Assembly: GCA_036734945.1 (NCBI GenBank)
Contig: DAIMXP010000002.1
Span: 62,001-126,000 of the forward strand
Length of the DNA stretch: 64,000 bases
From: UBA4733 sp036734945
Lineage (GTDB): Bacteria > Chloroflexota > UBA4733
Direction of reading: 5' to 3'
Part shown: positions 63,405 to 64,000 of the stretch, piece by piece
How the letters are laid out: every line of letters begins with the position of its first letter
Numbering within the stretch: position 1 is the stretch's first letter
Notes under the pieces: model-generated
The model's input: the letters and a program-made list of their open reading frames with translations, nothing else
The model's database searches: none
Told to the model about the DNA's origin: nothing
Program-made: the position numbers and the translations under genes

Positions 63405-64000
63405 CGTCTATCCTTTCGTCTGCGTACCGAGTCAACGCGCGCTGGGCATCGCGCAAGCGGTCTACCGGTCCGTTTGCCAGGAACGCGCGCCAGTTCGATT
63501 CGCCAGCGGCCAGCCGTTCACCAGGTCGTAGTTGCAGCGCCGGCCAGCCCAGCCGCTCGCCGGCAGTCAGGACGGCGGCTACCAGCTCCGGATCCCGTAC
63601 CTCGGCTGCCTTGCGACGGCGGTAGCTCGCAGGTCGTACCAGCCGCTCCCACTCGTCACGGGCAGCCGCTACGGCGCTGGCGATCTGCTCATCCGTCAGG
63701 TCCGCTGGGGCTGGCGAGGGCGGTTCGATCTGGTGTACCCGGTCGTACAGCCACAACGGAAGCATCCCAGCCGGAAGACCGGCCGGCAGTGCCACCGGCG
63801 TTCCACGGCTCACCTCCGGCGGGTGCTGAAAGCTGTACTCCGTCCGCTGGATACGATGGCCGGCGCCGCACTCGGCTTGCCACACGTCCGGGCCGATGGG
63901 ATGCCACGGGCCGACAGCGACGGCAGTGCAGCCGGCGTACCAGCAACGGTACGGGGCAGCGTGCCGTTCGTCGTCAGGATGCCCTGTAGCGCCGGCGTCG
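63388..64000 (-). CDS. Unknown protein, 5' end beyond window
   Basis: The minus-strand frame is open to the right edge, so at least 203 residues are present and the start lies outside. The visible part has three cysteines (YRCWYAGCTAVAVGPWH, then QAECGAGHRIQRTEY) and a proline-rich linker. A helical C-terminal part has DEQIASAVAAARDEWERLV and RDAQRALTRYADERIDDEH. It overlaps the downstream gene by 17 bp. Not recognised; the GTG at 63885 would be an internal alternative start. Confidence 0.5.
   Translation of the reverse strand, partial: DAGATGHPDDERHAAPYRCWYAGCTAVAVGPWHPIGPDVWQAECGAGHRIQRTEYSFQHPPEVSRGTPVALPAGLPAGMLPLWLYDRVHQIEPPSPAPADLTDEQIASAVAAARDEWERLVRPASYRRRKAAEVRDPELVAAVLTAGERLGWPALQLRPGERLAAGESNWRAFLANGPVDRLRDAQRALTRYADERIDDEHSN

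Overview
The window is high-GC bacterial DNA with tightly packed genes, translationally coupled operons and many GTG or TTG starts. The gene mix, the short palindromic dispersed repeats and the MauE/MauD-type cassettes point to a member of the Chloroflexota (inference; no rRNA gene, tRNA, CRISPR array or replication origin was recognised).

Left part (1-28.7 kb) is mostly housekeeping and central metabolism. It holds a HisZ/HisS-like gene coupled to hisG, a PIG-L deacetylase, a RibD-type reductase, a D-aminoacylase-family amidohydrolase, a ManD/RspA-type dehydratase and a zinc-ribbon protein. A minus-strand glcD-glcE-glcF-metF-like operon follows, then an SGNH hydrolase, clpB, a large HlyD-like lipoprotein, a PRC-barrel protein, a YyaL-type thioredoxin-domain protein, a Uma2-HIT pair, an AbrB/MazF pair, and a coupled HAD hydrolase - histidine kinase - response regulator operon.

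From 28.8 to 31.2 kb is a scarred junction: a palindromic repeat, a LacI-type regulator missing its DNA-binding half, a RES/Xre toxin-antitoxin pair and the tail of a sulfatase.

The most unusual part is 31.5-51.5 kb. Four cassettes each encode a MauD-like membrane-anchored thioredoxin-fold protein (CxxC), usually with a MauE-like membrane protein (CHCFG), next to small secreted proteins. The five small proteins have twin-arginine leaders and mature parts holding 12, 16, 20, 20 and 16 cysteines, always an even number. Two cassettes are MauE-MauD-Cys protein-solute-binding lipoprotein. The other two are built of MauD, an unknown ~140-residue protein and Cys protein(s), with a response-regulator/winged-helix gene or remnant upstream. 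All four share an upstream motif, TTGC-N10-(C/T)GTA. Two ECF sigma factor / membrane-anchored partner pairs lie in or beside the array. Several copies are visibly decaying: a truncated mauE, one nonsense codon in the unknown family, and an in-frame TAG in the regulator. I read this as a duplicated system for making and oxidatively folding disulfide-rich exported miniproteins. The pairing resembles MauD/MauE with the methylamine dehydrogenase light chain, but without the large subunit or the tryptophan-derived cofactor.

Right part (51.6-64 kb): an enolase-superfamily enzyme with a Gfo/Idh/MocA oxidoreductase, then a 1721-residue helicase-DUF1998-nuclease fusion, and an accessory or defence-like stretch. 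That stretch has two unknown genes, a HicB-like protein, a HEPN protein with an unknown partner, and several small unknown proteins. The last gene runs off the right edge.
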